Shown here: positions 63,805-64,000 of the stretch, in pieces | Layout of the letters: each line of letters starts with the position of its first letter | Position numbering within the stretch: position 1 is the stretch's first letter | Assembly (NCBI GenBank): GCA_021792555.1 | Contig: JAJYUL010000004.1 | Coordinates: 62,001-126,000, forward strand | Source: Pseudomonadota bacterium | GTDB taxonomy: Bacteria; Pseudomonadota; Gammaproteobacteria; Steroidobacterales; Steroidobacteraceae | Reading direction: 5' to 3' | DNA length: 64,000 nt | The notes under the pieces: generated by a model | What the model was told of the DNA's origin: nothing | Databases searched by the model: none | The model's input: only the letters and a program-made list of their open reading frames with translations | Made by a program: the position numbers and the translations under genes

Positions 63805-64000
63805 ATGGTCTTCATCGAATCGGCGGTCTTTACAGGCAAGTCAAGGAACTGCTGACCGAAGAAAGCTATGCAGAATTCCAGCAATGTCTGGCAGCGCATC
63901 CGCAATTGGGCGATGTCATCCAAGGCACCGGCGGGTTGCGCAAGGTGCGCTGGTCGATCAAAGGCGGTGGCAAAAGTGGCGGCGTGCGCGTGATCTATTT
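63805..64000 (+). pseudogene. RelE/HigB-type toxin gene, frameshifted and cut by window edge
   Basis: The frame opens MVFIESAVFT and then hits a stop at 63853-63855. Shifting by one base at about 63834 continues with RQVKELLTEESYAEFQQCLA, then HPQLGDVIQGTGGLRKVRW and SIKGGGKSGGVRVIY. The joined sequence is a good match to RelE/HigB-type mRNA-cleaving toxins, including the conserved GTGGLRKVRW and GGVRVIY blocks. One missing base explains the break, so the gene is inactive unless there is a sequencing error or slippage. In this family the antitoxin usually follows, here beyond the window. Confidence 0.8.

Larger units (their letters stand above)
63524..64000. mobile_element. Edge of a probable tRNA-integrated genomic island
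   Basis: The DNA right of the tRNA fragment is visibly less GC-rich than the rest of the window. It contains several short repeats (GTCACGC-type dyads at 63483-63489/63526-63532, TGACGCACC at 63726 and 63769, TTGGCC/GGCCAA at 63696-63714). It has no housekeeping gene and carries a RelE/HigB-type toxin. From 63524 to about 63760 no protein family was recognised. The integrase and the second junction would be outside the window. Confidence 0.55.

Overview
The window is high-GC DNA (GC-ending codons almost throughout) densely packed with long operons on both strands. It carries aerobic phenylacetate catabolism, branched-chain 2-oxoacid oxidation, beta-oxidation, sulfate activation, a lipid A aminoarabinose (arn) operon, MurJ and outer-membrane or exported proteins. 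This points to a Gram-negative, aerobic, heterotrophic proteobacterium. The mix resembles gammaproteobacterial groups such as Steroidobacter/Nevskia/Xanthomonadales relatives, but that placement is inference from gene content and style, not a measured phylogeny.

Layout. 1-7039: end of a PadR regulator with a PspC-domain membrane protein, a membrane-anchored TAXI-type binding protein, the flavodoxin-like quinone reductase WrbA and a Tricorn-type protease. 7230-8144: an orphan PD-(D/E)XK (HsdR N-terminal-like) protein. 8157-15734: the paaABCDE-G-Z operon with divergent paaX and a strong sigma70 promoter between them. 15745-16410: a solitary Rieske protein. 16526-20488: a branched-chain 2-oxoacid dehydrogenase operon (alpha-beta fused E1, then E2) with a divergent Lrp/AsnC regulator and an inverted repeat between them. 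20499-25575: an amino acid permease with a class V aminotransferase, then two FtsX-type ABC permeases with no ATPase gene. 25592-32074: beta-oxidation block (thiolase, two different multifunctional dehydrogenase/hydratases, a TetR regulator). 32153-35757: cysQ-cysD-cysNC. 35883-38319: YceI, alanine dehydrogenase and its divergent Lrp-type regulator.

38322-46481 is an arn operon in which the two halves of ArnA are separate genes at opposite ends and a quinone reductase gene is translationally coupled to arnD. 46604-50453: outer-membrane barrel protein, MurJ, a small cysteine-containing protein and a YhdH-type reductase. 50602-54482: PaaJ/PcaF-type thiolase, fumarylacetoacetate hydrolase family protein, tiny membrane protein, orphan CheR and about 0.7 kb without a recognisable gene. 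54483-63382: two tandem exported S10 peptidases, GNAT, NTF2-like protein, M20 amidohydrolase, S41 lipoprotein protease, flavin amine oxidase.

At 63479-63523 the sequence matches the 3' part of a tRNA-Lys gene and breaks off at the anticodon stem. This is the signature of an attachment site left by integration into a tRNA gene. To its right lie lower-GC DNA and a toxin gene of the RelE/HigB type. The toxin is broken by a one-base frameshift and preceded by a perfect 15-bp inverted repeat that overlaps a good sigma70 promoter. This is probably the edge of a genomic island continuing beyond the window.

No CRISPR array, rRNA, complete tRNA or clear insertion sequence was seen. I found no convincingly new multi-gene defence or biosynthetic system. 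The least ordinary items are the island edge with its toxin promoter, the ATPase-less ABC permease pair with a coupled 19-codon ORF, the split-arnA operon and the orphan restriction-like nuclease.
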